Below are positions 44,487 through 52,734 of a stretch of 64,000 bases of DNA, piece by piece; position 1 is the first letter of the stretch, and each line of letters opens with the position of its first letter. Position numbers and translations under genes: made by a program. Where the stretch lies: contig JANRJW010000012.1 in assembly GCA_033763775.1 (NCBI GenBank), positions 1 through 64,000 of the forward strand, in the 5' to 3' direction. Source of the stretch: JAJTHB01 sp033763775. Lineage in GTDB: Bacteria; Pseudomonadota; Alphaproteobacteria; Rickettsiales; SXRF01. The notes beneath the pieces were generated by a model. That model was given only the letters and a program-made list of their open reading frames with translations. It searched no databases and had not been told where the DNA came from.

Positions 44487-44860
44487 GTCATCCCCGCCTT
44501 GCGCGGGGATCTTAGGCCGTAAATGCTATTACTTACAAATATCTTCATATAAATCTTTCCACTCAGGATTAAAATTGTTGATCGCCTCAATCTTCCACTC
44601 TCGTGACCAACGCTTTAATCTTTTTTCTCGCTTAATTGCATTTTCTGCATCTTCAAATATTTCATAATAAACCAGCATCTTAAGTTTATACTGCTTACTA
44701 AATCCATCGGCTAATTCATTTTTATGTTCGTAGACACGTTTGATTAAATTTGATGTAACTCCTACATAAAACACACCATAGGCTTTATTGGTTAGGATGT
44801 AGACATAAAACTACTTTTCTTTCATACCGCTCGAGATCCCCGCGCAGAGGCGGGGATGAC
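44487..44860. mobile_element. GIY-YIG element with palindromic inverted ends, between gatC and gatA
   Basis: Left end on the plus strand: GTCATCCCCGCC-TT-GCGCGGGGATCT. Right end on the minus strand: GTCATCCCCGCC-TCT-GCGCGGGGATCT. The two near-identical palindromes point inward and enclose a GIY-YIG nuclease gene. The right end touches the gatC stop codon and the left end lies ten bases from the gatA start, so the insertion fills the whole gap. No clear target duplication is seen. The ends match the short elements at 11415-11500 and 45713-45797. The unit may be a mobile element with the nuclease as its enzyme; that is inference. Confidence 0.65.
44529..44825 (-). pseudogene. GIY-YIG nuclease (UPF0213-like) with an in-frame amber codon
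   Basis: From ATG 44825 the frame reads MKEK, then TAG (44811-44813), then FYVYILTNKAYGVFYVGVTS, NLIKRVYEHK and on to INNFNPEWKDLYEDIC, for 98 residues in all. YVY and YVG are the GIY and YIG strands; R in LIKRVYEHK and E in VYYEIFED fit the catalytic pattern. Family members of this size are single-domain nucleases. A GTG at 44774 could begin a shorter protein but would lose the first strand. So the gene is probably inactivated recently, or read through. The sequence is more AT-rich than its neighbours, consistent with transfer. Confidence 0.75.
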
Positions 44861-44862
44861 GT

Positions 44863-45150
44863 TTATTCAATCACCTTCGGTACAACGAAACAGCCATAAT
44901 CAGACGCCGGGGCGTTTTTCACCACCGCATCCTGCTGGCCTCCCTCCGTCACTTTGTCCGCGCGCCACGGCAGACGAATATCCGCCACCGACACCATCTG
45001 CGGTACGCCGTCCGTTTTTACTTCCTGCAGCTGCTCGATCCATTGCAAAATGCCGGAAATTTCTTTGGCATAGTGCTCTTTTTCATCCTCACTCACGCGA
45101 ATGCGCGCGAGGCGGGCGATTTTGGTCACGTCCTGGGCGGTAATGGTCAT
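44863..45150 (-). CDS. gatC: Aspartyl/glutamyl-tRNA amidotransferase subunit C
   Basis: A 95-residue subunit that stabilises GatA and GatB as a belt around them. It begins MTITAQDVTKIARLARIRVS, with ISGILQWIEQLQEVKTDGVP in the middle and APASDYGCFVVPKVIE at the end, all typical. It is the first gene of gatC-gatA-gatB on the minus strand, divergent from ruvX. Confidence 0.95.
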   Translation of the reverse strand: MTITAQDVTKIARLARIRVSEDEKEHYAKEISGILQWIEQLQEVKTDGVPQMVSVADIRLPWRADKVTEGGQQDAVVKNAPASDYGCFVVPKVIE

Positions 45151-45248
45151 GAATTCTCCGTCATTGGCAGGAGCATTATTTGCGAAGCCATCCAGCCAAT
45201 GGATGCTACGCTTGCGCTCGCTAACACGAATCCATATAGTCCTTCCTG

Positions 45249-45728
45249 ATGATTTTCAACCATTCAAATGATTTTGCTGCTGCCCTGCCCTCTGCTGGCC
45301 GCTTACTCGGGCTGGATGTGGGGGATAAAACCATTGGCCTTGCGCTTTCTGATGCATCACGCCTGATTTCCTCGCCGCATGTCACGATCCAGCGAACGAA
45401 ATTCGGCAAAGATCTGGAGGCGCTCATGGCGGTGCTTGCGGCGCAGCAGGTTGCGGGGCTGGTCATTGGCAACCCCATCAATATGGATGGCACCAGCGGC
45501 AGACGCGTGCAATCGACCCAGAGCTTCATCGCCAACTTAAAAAAACATATCGATCTGCCGATGCTGCTGTGGGATGAACGCCTGACCACGATGGCGGTTG
45601 TTCGCATGATGGAACAAGAAGCCGATCTTTCGCGCAAACGCCGCGATGAGCTGGTAGACAAACTCGCCGCAAGCTATATGTTGCAGGGATGTCTGGATCG
45701 GATGAATCAAATGTCATCCCCGACTTGA
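45249..45728 (+). CDS. ruvX: Holliday junction resolvase-like protein RuvX/YqgF
   Basis: A 159-residue RNase H-fold protein. Conserved motifs are GRLLGLDVGDKTIGLALSD (metal aspartate), VIGNPINMDGTSGRR, and LLWDERLTTMAVVRMM with KRRDELVDKLAASYMLQG. The family takes part in 16S rRNA 5' maturation and may resolve junctions. The last residues (MSSPT) and the stop codon are supplied by a GTCATCC element that begins at 45713. It is followed by plsY, dprA, topA and rnr on the same strand. Confidence 0.94.
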   Translation: MIFNHSNDFAAALPSAGRLLGLDVGDKTIGLALSDASRLISSPHVTIQRTKFGKDLEALMAVLAAQQVAGLVIGNPINMDGTSGRRVQSTQSFIANLKKHIDLPMLLWDERLTTMAVVRMMEQEADLSRKRRDELVDKLAASYMLQGCLDRMNQMSSPT

Positions 45729-45797
45729 TCGGGGATCTAGTGCAACAAATTCCGCAGGTGCGTGTGGCCTTAGACCCCCGCATAAAGCGGGGGTGAC
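45713..45797. repeat. Short GTCATCC element (MITE-like) overlapping the ruvX end
   Basis: An 85-base unit: left palindrome GTCATCCCCGACTTGATCGG GGATC, a core of about 30 bases, right palindrome GACCCCCGCATAAAGCGGGG GTGAC. Its reverse complement aligns along its whole length, core included (ACACGCA...GCGGAAT...TTGTTGC), with 11415-11500. It gives ruvX its last codons and stop. Confidence 0.85.
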
Positions 45798-45805
45798 GAG
45801 AAAAA

Positions 45806-46390
45806 ATGATAATAACCGCACTTCTAATTTCCTACCTCCTCGGCTCCATTCCCTTTGGCCTGCTGCTGACGCGCGCAGCGGGGCTTGGTGATATCCGCGC
45901 GATCGGCAGCGGCAATATCGGCGCCACTAACGTGATGCGCACCGGCAATAAAAAATTAGGCATCGCAACATTATTATTGGATGCACTCAAAGGCGCACTG
46001 CCAGTCATCATCGCGCGTCAATTTGATATCCCTCAAGATGCGCTCTATCTCATCGCGTTTGCGGCCGTCATTGGCCATGTATTTCCCGTGTGGCTAAAAT
46101 TCAAAGGCGGCAAAGGCGTGGCGACTGCGTTTGGTGTTTTGTTTGGCCTCGCGCCGGGTATCGGCATCATCGCCGGACTTATCTGGCTGATCGAATTCAA
46201 AATCACAAAATTCGTATCGGTTTCTTCCATCGGCGCTTTCTGGCTGGTGTCGCTGGTGCCAATATTCCTCAGCAATGCAAATGGATTTTACTTCTGCCTC
46301 GCTCTCGCCCTGCTCATCACCTGGACACACCGCGAGAACATCAAACGCCTGAAAGCAAACACCGAGCCGCGCTACGAGAAAAAACCATGA
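45806..46390 (+). CDS. plsY: Glycerol-3-phosphate acyltransferase PlsY
   Basis: A 194-residue membrane enzyme that acylates glycerol 3-phosphate with acyl-phosphate to start phospholipid synthesis. The three conserved loops are visible: SYLLGSIPFGLLLTR, GSGNIGATNVMRTG and HVFPVWLKFKGGKGVATAFG. About five membrane helices are predicted. The start lies nine bases after the short element. Its stop codon overlaps the dprA start (ATGA), so the two are coupled. Confidence 0.96.
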   Translation: MIITALLISYLLGSIPFGLLLTRAAGLGDIRAIGSGNIGATNVMRTGNKKLGIATLLLDALKGALPVIIARQFDIPQDALYLIAFAAVIGHVFPVWLKFKGGKGVATAFGVLFGLAPGIGIIAGLIWLIEFKITKFVSVSSIGAFWLVSLVPIFLSNANGFYFCLALALLITWTHRENIKRLKANTEPRYEKKP

Positions 46391-47550
46391 GCCACTACCC
46401 GTCGCTGGCGGCAGATCATGTCGCTGATGTCTTAAGACTCATCCGCACGCTGAATGTTGGCCCAATCACTTTTTTCCAGCTGATTGCGCGCTTTGGCAGC
46501 GCCGGCGCAGCGCTGGAAAAAATTCCCGAAATGGCGGCGCGCGGTGGGCGCAAAACACCGCTGCTGGTTTATGATAAGAGCCGCGCCATGCGCGAGATGG
46601 AACAAACTGAAAAATTTGGCGCACGGATGATTCTCTACGGCGCGCCGGACTATCCAGAACTACTCATGGAATGCCCCGATGCACCGCCCATTCTGATTGT
46701 GGCTGGTCATGCGCATCTGTGGAAAAAAAATTGCATCGCCATGGTGGGAGCACGTAATGCCTCTGCTGCCGGCTGCCAGCTGGCGCAGAAACTTAGCCGC
46801 GAGCTCTCTGAAGCAGGTTTGTGTGTTGTCTCTGGCCTGGCACGCGGCATTGATAGCTTTGTGCACAAAGGCGCGCTCACCAGCGCTACCGTTGGCGTCA
46901 TCGCTGGCGGCATCGATACCACCTACCCTCCGGAAAACCAGATGCTCTATACGCAGATGAAAGAAATGGGCGCGATTATCAGCGAACAACCTTTCGGTCA
47001 GGCGCCTTTTTCAACCGCTTTTCCAGCGCGCAACCGCATCATCGCGGGCATGGCGCTCGCCACGCTGGTGGTGGAAGCATCGCCCAAATCCGGCTCACTC
47101 ATTACCGCGCGCCTCGCCGGAGACTATGGCCGTGAGGTGATGGCCGTGCCCGGCTCGCCGCTTGATCCGCGCAGCCGCGGCGGCAACCAGCTGATCAAAC
47201 AAGGCGCTCACATGATTGAAAGCACCGACGATGTGCTCGCCGTGCTGCGCAGTATCAATCAGCAGAACCTGCTCGAAGCACCGCCCAAAACCTACGCGAG
47301 CCTGCGTGAATCGCTGGTGATGGATGAATCAGCGCTCCCGCGCGCGCGCGAGGAAATCCTAGCCAAGCTTAGCCTCACACCGATTGCCATTGATACGCTG
47401 GTGGAACAAACCGGCATCTCCACCCCCACCGTACTTTCCGCGATTCTTGAACTCGAACTGGCCGGGCTTGCCCGCCGCAGCGCCGGTGGCAAAGTGGCGC
47501 TGGTAGCAGATACCCATGAAGCGCCTTCTTTATTTTCCTCCCCTATATAA
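46387..47550 (+). CDS. dprA: DNA processing protein DprA
   Basis: A 387-residue protein of the DprA/Smf family, which loads RecA on incoming single-stranded DNA in natural transformation. An N-terminal helical domain (LIRTLNVGPITFFQLIARFG) is followed by the Rossmann-like domain: KNCIAMVGARNASAAGCQLA, VVSGLARGIDSFVHKGAL, GVIAGGIDTTYPPENQ, and FPARNRIIAGMALATLVVEA. A C-terminal winged-helix (TPIAIDTLVEQTGISTPTVL) completes it. The start at 46387 overlaps the plsY stop. The gene ends inside a perfect 10-bp hairpin. Its presence does not by itself prove competence. Confidence 0.95.
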   Translation: MSHYPSLAADHVADVLRLIRTLNVGPITFFQLIARFGSAGAALEKIPEMAARGGRKTPLLVYDKSRAMREMEQTEKFGARMILYGAPDYPELLMECPDAPPILIVAGHAHLWKKNCIAMVGARNASAAGCQLAQKLSRELSEAGLCVVSGLARGIDSFVHKGALTSATVGVIAGGIDTTYPPENQMLYTQMKEMGAIISEQPFGQAPFSTAFPARNRIIAGMALATLVVEASPKSGSLITARLAGDYGREVMAVPGSPLDPRSRGGNQLIKQGAHMIESTDDVLAVLRSINQQNLLEAPPKTYASLRESLVMDESALPRAREEILAKLSLTPIAIDTLVEQTGISTPTVLSAILELELAGLARRSAGGKVALVADTHEAPSLFSSPI

Positions 47551-47560
47551 TAGGGGAGGA
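47536..47560. terminator. Perfect hairpin at the dprA stop codon
   Basis: TCCTCCCCTA (47536-47545), loop TATAA, TAGGGGAGGA (47551-47560). The stop codon TAA of dprA is in the loop. No T run follows, so it may be a repeat or an mRNA 3' stabiliser rather than a true terminator. Confidence 0.4.
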
Positions 47561-47587
47561 AGGCCAAATGCAAAAAGCTAACACTTG

Positions 47588-47716
47588 CTATACAGCAGAT
47601 TTTGTGGCATTGCCCCATTCCATTGCAATTAATTTTTCCTCATCAGAAACTCCATTGATGCGAGGCGAGTGCGAGAAGCGTCCGCGCGCAGAACCGGAGT
47701 GTACAAAAACGTACAT
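47588..47716 (-). CDS. Possible 42-residue protein or repeat remnant upstream of topA
   Basis: On the minus strand an ATG opens a frame of 42 residues: MYVFVHSGSARGRFSHSPRI, then NGVSDEEKLIAMEWGNATKS AV. The second half has natural-looking codon use, and the first half lies over a GTAC-containing palindrome (GTGTACAAAAACGTACAT). No ribosome-binding site is evident. It may be a small gene, the relic of one, or part of a dispersed repeat. Between dprA and topA (216 bases) nothing else is seen. Confidence 0.25.
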   Translation of the reverse strand: MYVFVHSGSARGRFSHSPRINGVSDEEKLIAMEWGNATKSAV

Positions 47717-47766
47717 GAGGATTCGAGCACGGGGGCGACAAAGCAATCGCCCGCAGAAATGGGTTT

Positions 47767-50286
47767 ATGAACGTTGTTATTGTTGAATCACCCGCCAAGG
47801 CCAAAACCATCAATAAATACCTGGGCAAGGACTATCAGGTGTTTGCTTCGTTTGGCCATGTGCGCGATCTGCCAGCCAAGGATGGCTCGGTTCGCCCGGA
47901 TGAAGATTTCGCCATGACCTACGAGGTTGATAGCGATGCGAAGAAACACATCGCCGCCATTGCGAAAGCCACCAAAGAAGCAGACCACCTCTATCTCGCG
48001 AGCGATCCTGACCGCGAAGGAGAAGCCATCGCATGGCACGTGCTCGAAGCACTGAAACAATCCAAAGCCATTCATAAAAAACTGCAGGTTCACCGTGTGA
48101 CCTTTGATGAAATCACGCAGAAAGCAGTCAGAGCCGCATTTGAAGAGCCGCGCGACATTGATATGAATCTGGTGAACGCCCAGCAGGCGCGCCGTGCGCT
48201 GGATTACCTCGTGGGGTTCACCTTATCGCCGGTTTTGTGGCGCAAACTGCCCGGTAGCAAATCGGCAGGCCGTGTGCAGTCAGTCGCGCTGCGCCTCATC
48301 TGCGAGCGTGACGCAGAAATCGAAAAATTTGTGTCGCAGGAATACTGGGATATCAAAGCCATTCTCGCGCAGGCGAGCGGCAGCACCATCGCAGCCAGGC
48401 TGGTGGAGTATGAAGGCGAGAAGCTCGAAAAATTCTCGGTTCCAAATGAGGCTCGCGCCAGGCAGATCGCCGAAAGCCTGAAAAGCAAATCCTACCGCAC
48501 GGCAGAGCTGGAAGAAAAAGAAATACGCCGCCACCCCGCCCCGCCCTTTACCACCTCCACCCTGCAGCAGGAAGCCGCTCGCAAGCTGGGCTTTGGCGCG
48601 AAACGCACCATGCAGGTGGCGCAGAAGCTTTATGAAGACGGCGTCATCACCTACATGCGTACGGATTCGGTGAATCTCTCGCAGGATGCGATCAGCCAGT
48701 CGCGCAGCTTTATTGGCAAACAGTTCGGCGATCGCTACCTGCCAAACGCCCCGCGCGTTTATAAAAGCAAAGCCAAGAACGCACAGGAAGCGCACGAAGC
48801 GATCCGCCCGACGGATATTTCCCGCACACCGCCATCATCCGGCCTTTCTGATGAGCAGGCGCGGCTTTATGAGCTGATCAGGAAACGCACCATCGCTAGC
48901 CAGATGGAATCGGCGGTGTTTGACCAGCTGATCATCACCATTGCCGCCAGCGACGGCAAGGCGGTGCTGCGCGCTTCCGGCAGCGTGGTGAAGTTTGATG
49001 GCTTCATGACGCTCTACGCCGAAGGCAAAGACGACGAGGAAGAAGAAGGCGAAAACCGCCTGCCCGCCGTGAAGCAGGATGAACCGCTAACCGCAAAAGA
49101 CATCACCCCCGAGCAGCATTTCACCGAGCCACCACCACGCTACTCAGAAGCAAGCCTCGTCAAAAAACTTGAAGAGCTGGGCATTGGCCGCCCTTCCACC
49201 TATGCCTCGATCATCTCAGTGCTGCAGGATCGCGGCTATGTCGTGCTTGATAAAAAACGCTTCGTAGCGGAGTCTCTTGGCAGGCTAGTCAATGCGTTCC
49301 TTGTCAGCTTCTTTACCAAATATGTGGAGTACGATTTCACCGCCGACCTCGAAGACAGGCTTGATGATGTTGCCGGCGGTGAGCGCGACTGGAAAGCCGT
49401 GCTGACCGAATTCTGGAAAGATTTCATCGCCAAAATTGAAGACAGCCAGAAACTGAAAATCACTGATGTACTTGCTGCGCTCGACACGCTGCTTGCCGAC
49501 TATGCGTTCGGTGCGCGCAGCGATGGCAAAGACCCGCGCGCCTGCCCTGCCTGCGCAGATGGCAGACTTGGCATCAAGCTTGGCCGCTTCGGCCCTTATA
49601 CCGGCTGCTCCAACTACCCCACCTGCACCCATAAAGGCCAGCTGGGTGAAAGCGCCGTGCCTGCCATGGTCGATAGCGAGGGCAACAGCTTCACCCTGCC
49701 GCGCATTCTTGGAAATGATCCGGTAAGCGGCGAACCAGTGACGCTCAAAAAAGGCCCTTATGGTGTGTATGTGCAGCTGGGCGATGGCAAAACGCCGAAA
49801 CGCGCCAGCCTGTTCAAATCCATGAAGCCGGAAGACATCACGCTGGAGATTGCACTCTCGCTGCTCTCGCTACCGCGCGAGCTTGGGCTTCATCCCGATA
49901 CGAAAAAACCCATCGTGGTCAATAACGGCAAGTTTGGCCCCTACCTGCTGCATGACGGTAAATTCACCACCCTGCCCGCTGCCGAAGACCCGCTTTCCAT
50001 CGGCATCAATCGCGCAGTGGAAGTGCTGGCCAGCGCCCCGCAAAAAGGCAAGCGCGCCGGCGCCGAGCCGCTGCGCAGCCTTGGTAAACACCCGGATGAT
50101 GGCGCGGATGTCGCGCTTTACAAAGGCCAGTATGGCCCTTATGTGAAGCATGGCAAAATCAACGCCACCCTGCCGAGGGGCGCGGATCTTGATGCCTTTA
50201 CGCTCCAAGACGCGGTGCCACTGCTCGCAGCCAAAGCCAGCGCGCCAGCCAAGAAAAAATTCAGCGGCAGGAAAAAAACGGGATGA
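47767..50286 (+). CDS. topA: DNA topoisomerase I
   Basis: An 839-residue type IA topoisomerase that relaxes negative supercoils. The TOPRIM domain begins MNVVIVESPAKAKTINKYLG and has LYLASDPDREGEAIAWHVLE. The catalytic tyrosine is in DGVITYMRTDSVNLS, with RAGRVQSVALR-like KSAGRVQSVALRLICERD before it. The C-terminal part holds one C4 zinc finger (CPACADGRLGIKLGRFGPYT, then CSNYPTC) and three TOPRIM C-terminal repeats (GPYGVYVQ, GKFGPYLLH, GQYGPYVKH). A Lys-rich end follows. It overlaps rnr by four bases (ATGA). Confidence 0.97.
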   Translation: MNVVIVESPAKAKTINKYLGKDYQVFASFGHVRDLPAKDGSVRPDEDFAMTYEVDSDAKKHIAAIAKATKEADHLYLASDPDREGEAIAWHVLEALKQSKAIHKKLQVHRVTFDEITQKAVRAAFEEPRDIDMNLVNAQQARRALDYLVGFTLSPVLWRKLPGSKSAGRVQSVALRLICERDAEIEKFVSQEYWDIKAILAQASGSTIAARLVEYEGEKLEKFSVPNEARARQIAESLKSKSYRTAELEEKEIRRHPAPPFTTSTLQQEAARKLGFGAKRTMQVAQKLYEDGVITYMRTDSVNLSQDAISQSRSFIGKQFGDRYLPNAPRVYKSKAKNAQEAHEAIRPTDISRTPPSSGLSDEQARLYELIRKRTIASQMESAVFDQLIITIAASDGKAVLRASGSVVKFDGFMTLYAEGKDDEEEEGENRLPAVKQDEPLTAKDITPEQHFTEPPPRYSEASLVKKLEELGIGRPSTYASIISVLQDRGYVVLDKKRFVAESLGRLVNAFLVSFFTKYVEYDFTADLEDRLDDVAGGERDWKAVLTEFWKDFIAKIEDSQKLKITDVLAALDTLLADYAFGARSDGKDPRACPACADGRLGIKLGRFGPYTGCSNYPTCTHKGQLGESAVPAMVDSEGNSFTLPRILGNDPVSGEPVTLKKGPYGVYVQLGDGKTPKRASLFKSMKPEDITLEIALSLLSLPRELGLHPDTKKPIVVNNGKFGPYLLHDGKFTTLPAAEDPLSIGINRAVEVLASAPQKGKRAGAEPLRSLGKHPDDGADVALYKGQYGPYVKHGKINATLPRGADLDAFTLQDAVPLLAAKASAPAKKKFSGRKKTG

Positions 50287-52304
50287 AGGAGCGCGGGCGA
50301 AGAAAATCTTCTTCACGTTCAGCGCGCGCTGTAACACGCATCCCGGAAGTCGCCGTCCTCACCATCACCCGCACCGATAGCGATGGCGAGCTGATTGCTG
50401 AGCCAGTAAGCTGGGATGCACGAAAGAAACCACCGCACATCGTTGTCACCGAGTCCGGCCGCTCGCGCGCGGCCATCGTGGGCGACAAAGTGCTCTGCAA
50501 GCTGCGCAAAATCAGCCCTCACCTGTATCAGGCGCTCGTCATTAAAGTGCTGCCAAGCGAAGCACCGAAAGCGGTGCTCGGTGTGTTCATGCCCACCAGT
50601 GACGGCGGCCTGATCGAGCCTGTGTCGCGCAAAATGAAAGAAAGTTTCATGGTAGCGCGGGGTGATACGGGCGGCGCTGAGCGCGGTGAGCTGGTTTCCG
50701 GCGTGACGCTGCCTGGCATGCCCTCCATGGGCATGGCCTATGCGAAAATCGAGCAGCGTCTAGGCTCACTCGATTCACCAAAAGCCGCAAGCCTGATCGC
50801 CGCACACATGCACGACCTGCCTCAGCGTTTTAGTGACGAGGCCATTCGCGAAGCAGAAAAAGCTGAAGCCCCCACCTTATCTAAAGACCGCGTGGATCTT
50901 CGCGACCTGCCGCTGGTGACGATTGATGGTGCGGATGCGCGTGATTTCGACGATGCCGTCTATGCCGAGCCCACCAAGGATGGTTTCATGCTGGTGGTAG
51001 CGATTGCCGATGTGGCGCATTATGTGGCCGAAGGCAGCGCACTGGACAAAGAGGCATTCCAGCGTGGCAACTCGGTGTATTTTCCTGACCGTGTGATTCC
51101 CATGCTGCCCGAGCGGCTCTCCAACGGCCTGTGCTCGCTGAACCCGAATGAAGACCGCTACTGCCTTGCGGTCAAGCTGTGGATTGATGCAGGCGGCGCG
51201 ACCAGAAAATATGAATTCATGCGCGGCCTGATGCGCTCGCGTGCCCGGCTCACCTATGAAGAGGTAGAAAAAACAAGACGCGAGAAGAATACGGCTTTAC
51301 CCATCGCTACTCATATCCAAAATCTCTGGCTCGCCTACGCCGCGCTTGCCAAAGAGCGTGACGAGCGCGGCGCGCTGGCGCTTGACCTGCCGGAATATAA
51401 AATTGAATTTGATGAAAGCGGCCATGTCATAGCCATCAAACAGCGCGAGCGCTTAGAAGCGCACAAGCTGATTGAGTGCTTCATGATTGCCGCCAACGTC
51501 GCCGCAGCAGATTTTCTGCTGAAGAAAAAAGCTGGCGGCATTTTCCGCGCGCATGAAAACCCAGCCGAAGAAAAAATGGAGGAGCTGCGCATATTGCTCA
51601 AACTCTCCGGCTACGGCATCGCCAAAGGCGCCATCACCGCGAAACACTTAAACCGTGTGCTGAAGTCGTCGGAAGGAAAGCCGGAGCAACCGCTAGTGCA
51701 TACCGCTGTGCTGCGCGCGCAGATGCAGGCATTTTACGCCCATGAAAATCTCGGCCATTTTGGTCTTGGCCTACAGAAATATTGCCACTTCACCTCGCCC
51801 ATTCGCCGCTATGCGGATTTGGTGGTGCATCGGGCGCTTAGTGACTTGTGCCATGTGCCAGGCAAAAAACCAACCAAGCACCAACCAACCAATAGCAAGC
51901 ACCTTGCCTCCATCGCCCTTCACATCTCGGAAACCGAACGCAAGGCGATGATGGCAGAGCGCGAGGCGATGGATCGCTACAAAGTGGCCTTCATGAGCAA
52001 ACGCATTGGCCACACCTTTCCCGGGGTGGTGACCGGGCTGAATGAATATGGCCTGTTTATCACCCTGCCGGAAAACGGTGTGACCGGCTTTATTCCCGTT
52101 CGAAACCTGGGCGGTGATTTTTTCCGCTATGACAAAAAAGAAGCCAGCTTCATCGGAAACCGCACCCGCACGCGTTACCAGATGGGCATGAGCCTGTTTG
52201 TGCGCGTGGCGGATGCCAACAGCCTGACCGGCAGCCTGATTTTTGAAATCAATGCCCCAGACGATAGCGGGCATCCTCTAAGACATTACAAACGCCGCAG
52301 ATGA
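50283..52304 (+). CDS. rnr: Ribonuclease R
   Basis: A 673-residue 3'-5' exoribonuclease that degrades structured RNA. The RNB catalytic domain has the four metal aspartates in LPLVTIDGADARDFDDAVYA, with ERLSNGLCSLNPNEDRYCLA and HFTSPIRRYADLVVHRAL. An S1 domain follows (FPGVVTGLNEYGLFITLPEN, GFIPVRNL). It is shorter than E. coli RNase R (813) because the N-terminal helix-turn-helix part is missing, and only one cold-shock-like domain precedes RNB. Near residue 530 a Lys/Pro/Thr/Gln stretch (KKPTKHQPTNSKH) may be a small repeat insert. The start codon overlaps the topA stop. Confidence 0.95.
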   Translation: MKERGRRKSSSRSARAVTRIPEVAVLTITRTDSDGELIAEPVSWDARKKPPHIVVTESGRSRAAIVGDKVLCKLRKISPHLYQALVIKVLPSEAPKAVLGVFMPTSDGGLIEPVSRKMKESFMVARGDTGGAERGELVSGVTLPGMPSMGMAYAKIEQRLGSLDSPKAASLIAAHMHDLPQRFSDEAIREAEKAEAPTLSKDRVDLRDLPLVTIDGADARDFDDAVYAEPTKDGFMLVVAIADVAHYVAEGSALDKEAFQRGNSVYFPDRVIPMLPERLSNGLCSLNPNEDRYCLAVKLWIDAGGATRKYEFMRGLMRSRARLTYEEVEKTRREKNTALPIATHIQNLWLAYAALAKERDERGALALDLPEYKIEFDESGHVIAIKQRERLEAHKLIECFMIAANVAAADFLLKKKAGGIFRAHENPAEEKMEELRILLKLSGYGIAKGAITAKHLNRVLKSSEGKPEQPLVHTAVLRAQMQAFYAHENLGHFGLGLQKYCHFTSPIRRYADLVVHRALSDLCHVPGKKPTKHQPTNSKHLASIALHISETERKAMMAEREAMDRYKVAFMSKRIGHTFPGVVTGLNEYGLFITLPENGVTGFIPVRNLGGDFFRYDKKEASFIGNRTRTRYQMGMSLFVRVADANSLTGSLIFEINAPDDSGHPLRHYKRRR

Positions 52305-52340
52305 TTTGACAGTCGTGCCAGAGATTATTATGTTTGCATT

Positions 52341-52634
52341 ATGACCAAAGCACGCATTTACCAACCCGATAAAAACGCCATGCAATCCGGTAAAGCCAAG
52401 GATGACTGGCTACTGGAGTTCGCCCCGGAAAAACCCTATTTCAGCGATAGCCTGATGGGTTGGAACGGCATGACCGACATGGCTCAGGAAATCCGGCTCA
52501 AATTTCCGAGCAAAGAGGCCGCCATCCGCTATGCCGAGCGCCAGGGTATCGCCTACGAGCTGGATGACCCGCAGCCGCGCGCCATCGTGAAAAAAGCCTA
52601 CGCTGATAATTTTAAATTTGGCAAGATCGGCTAA
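52341..52634 (+). CDS. NDUFS4-like accessory protein of respiratory complex I
   Basis: A 97-residue protein of the ETC complex I subunit family (NDUFS4/18 kDa). Motifs: ARIYQPDKNAMQSGKAKDDW, WNGMTDMAQEIRLKFPSKEA and AIRYAERQGIAYELDDPQPR. In mitochondria NDUFS4 stabilises the NADH-oxidising module; alphaproteobacteria carry it as a small separate gene. The nuo operon is not in the window. It is 36 bases after rnr and could share its transcript. Confidence 0.9.
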   Translation: MTKARIYQPDKNAMQSGKAKDDWLLEFAPEKPYFSDSLMGWNGMTDMAQEIRLKFPSKEAAIRYAERQGIAYELDDPQPRAIVKKAYADNFKFGKIG

Positions 52635-52685
52635 AACGCTGATATTTATAAATTTTATCAAAAACCATTGTCATCATACCGTCAT

Positions 52686-52714
52686 ATGACATTGGTTTCG
52701 TTTTGATTTAGAAT
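52686..52714 (+). promoter_or_regulatory. Candidate promoter for the DUF2610-like gene and the following 788-residue gene
   Basis: ATGACA (52686-52691), a 17-base spacer and TAGAAT (52709-52714) each match five of six sigma-70 consensus bases. AGGAG follows at 52723, before the ATG at 52735. The -35 lies in the right arm of an imperfect hairpin (AAACCATTGTCAT, 52662-52674, with ATGACATTGGTTT, 52686-52698), which may also end transcription from rnr. Confidence 0.45.
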
Positions 52715-52734
52715 AGCAAAGTAGGAGAAATGCG

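Noticed and set aside
44529..44774. A complete GIY-YIG protein starting at GTG 44774
   Set aside because: This start would drop the GIY strand; the original ATG is at 44825 with an amber codon between, so it is listed as a pseudogene.
47700..47750. GATTCGAGC resembling a tRNA T-loop
   Set aside because: No acceptor stem, anticodon arm or CCA context can be formed around it.
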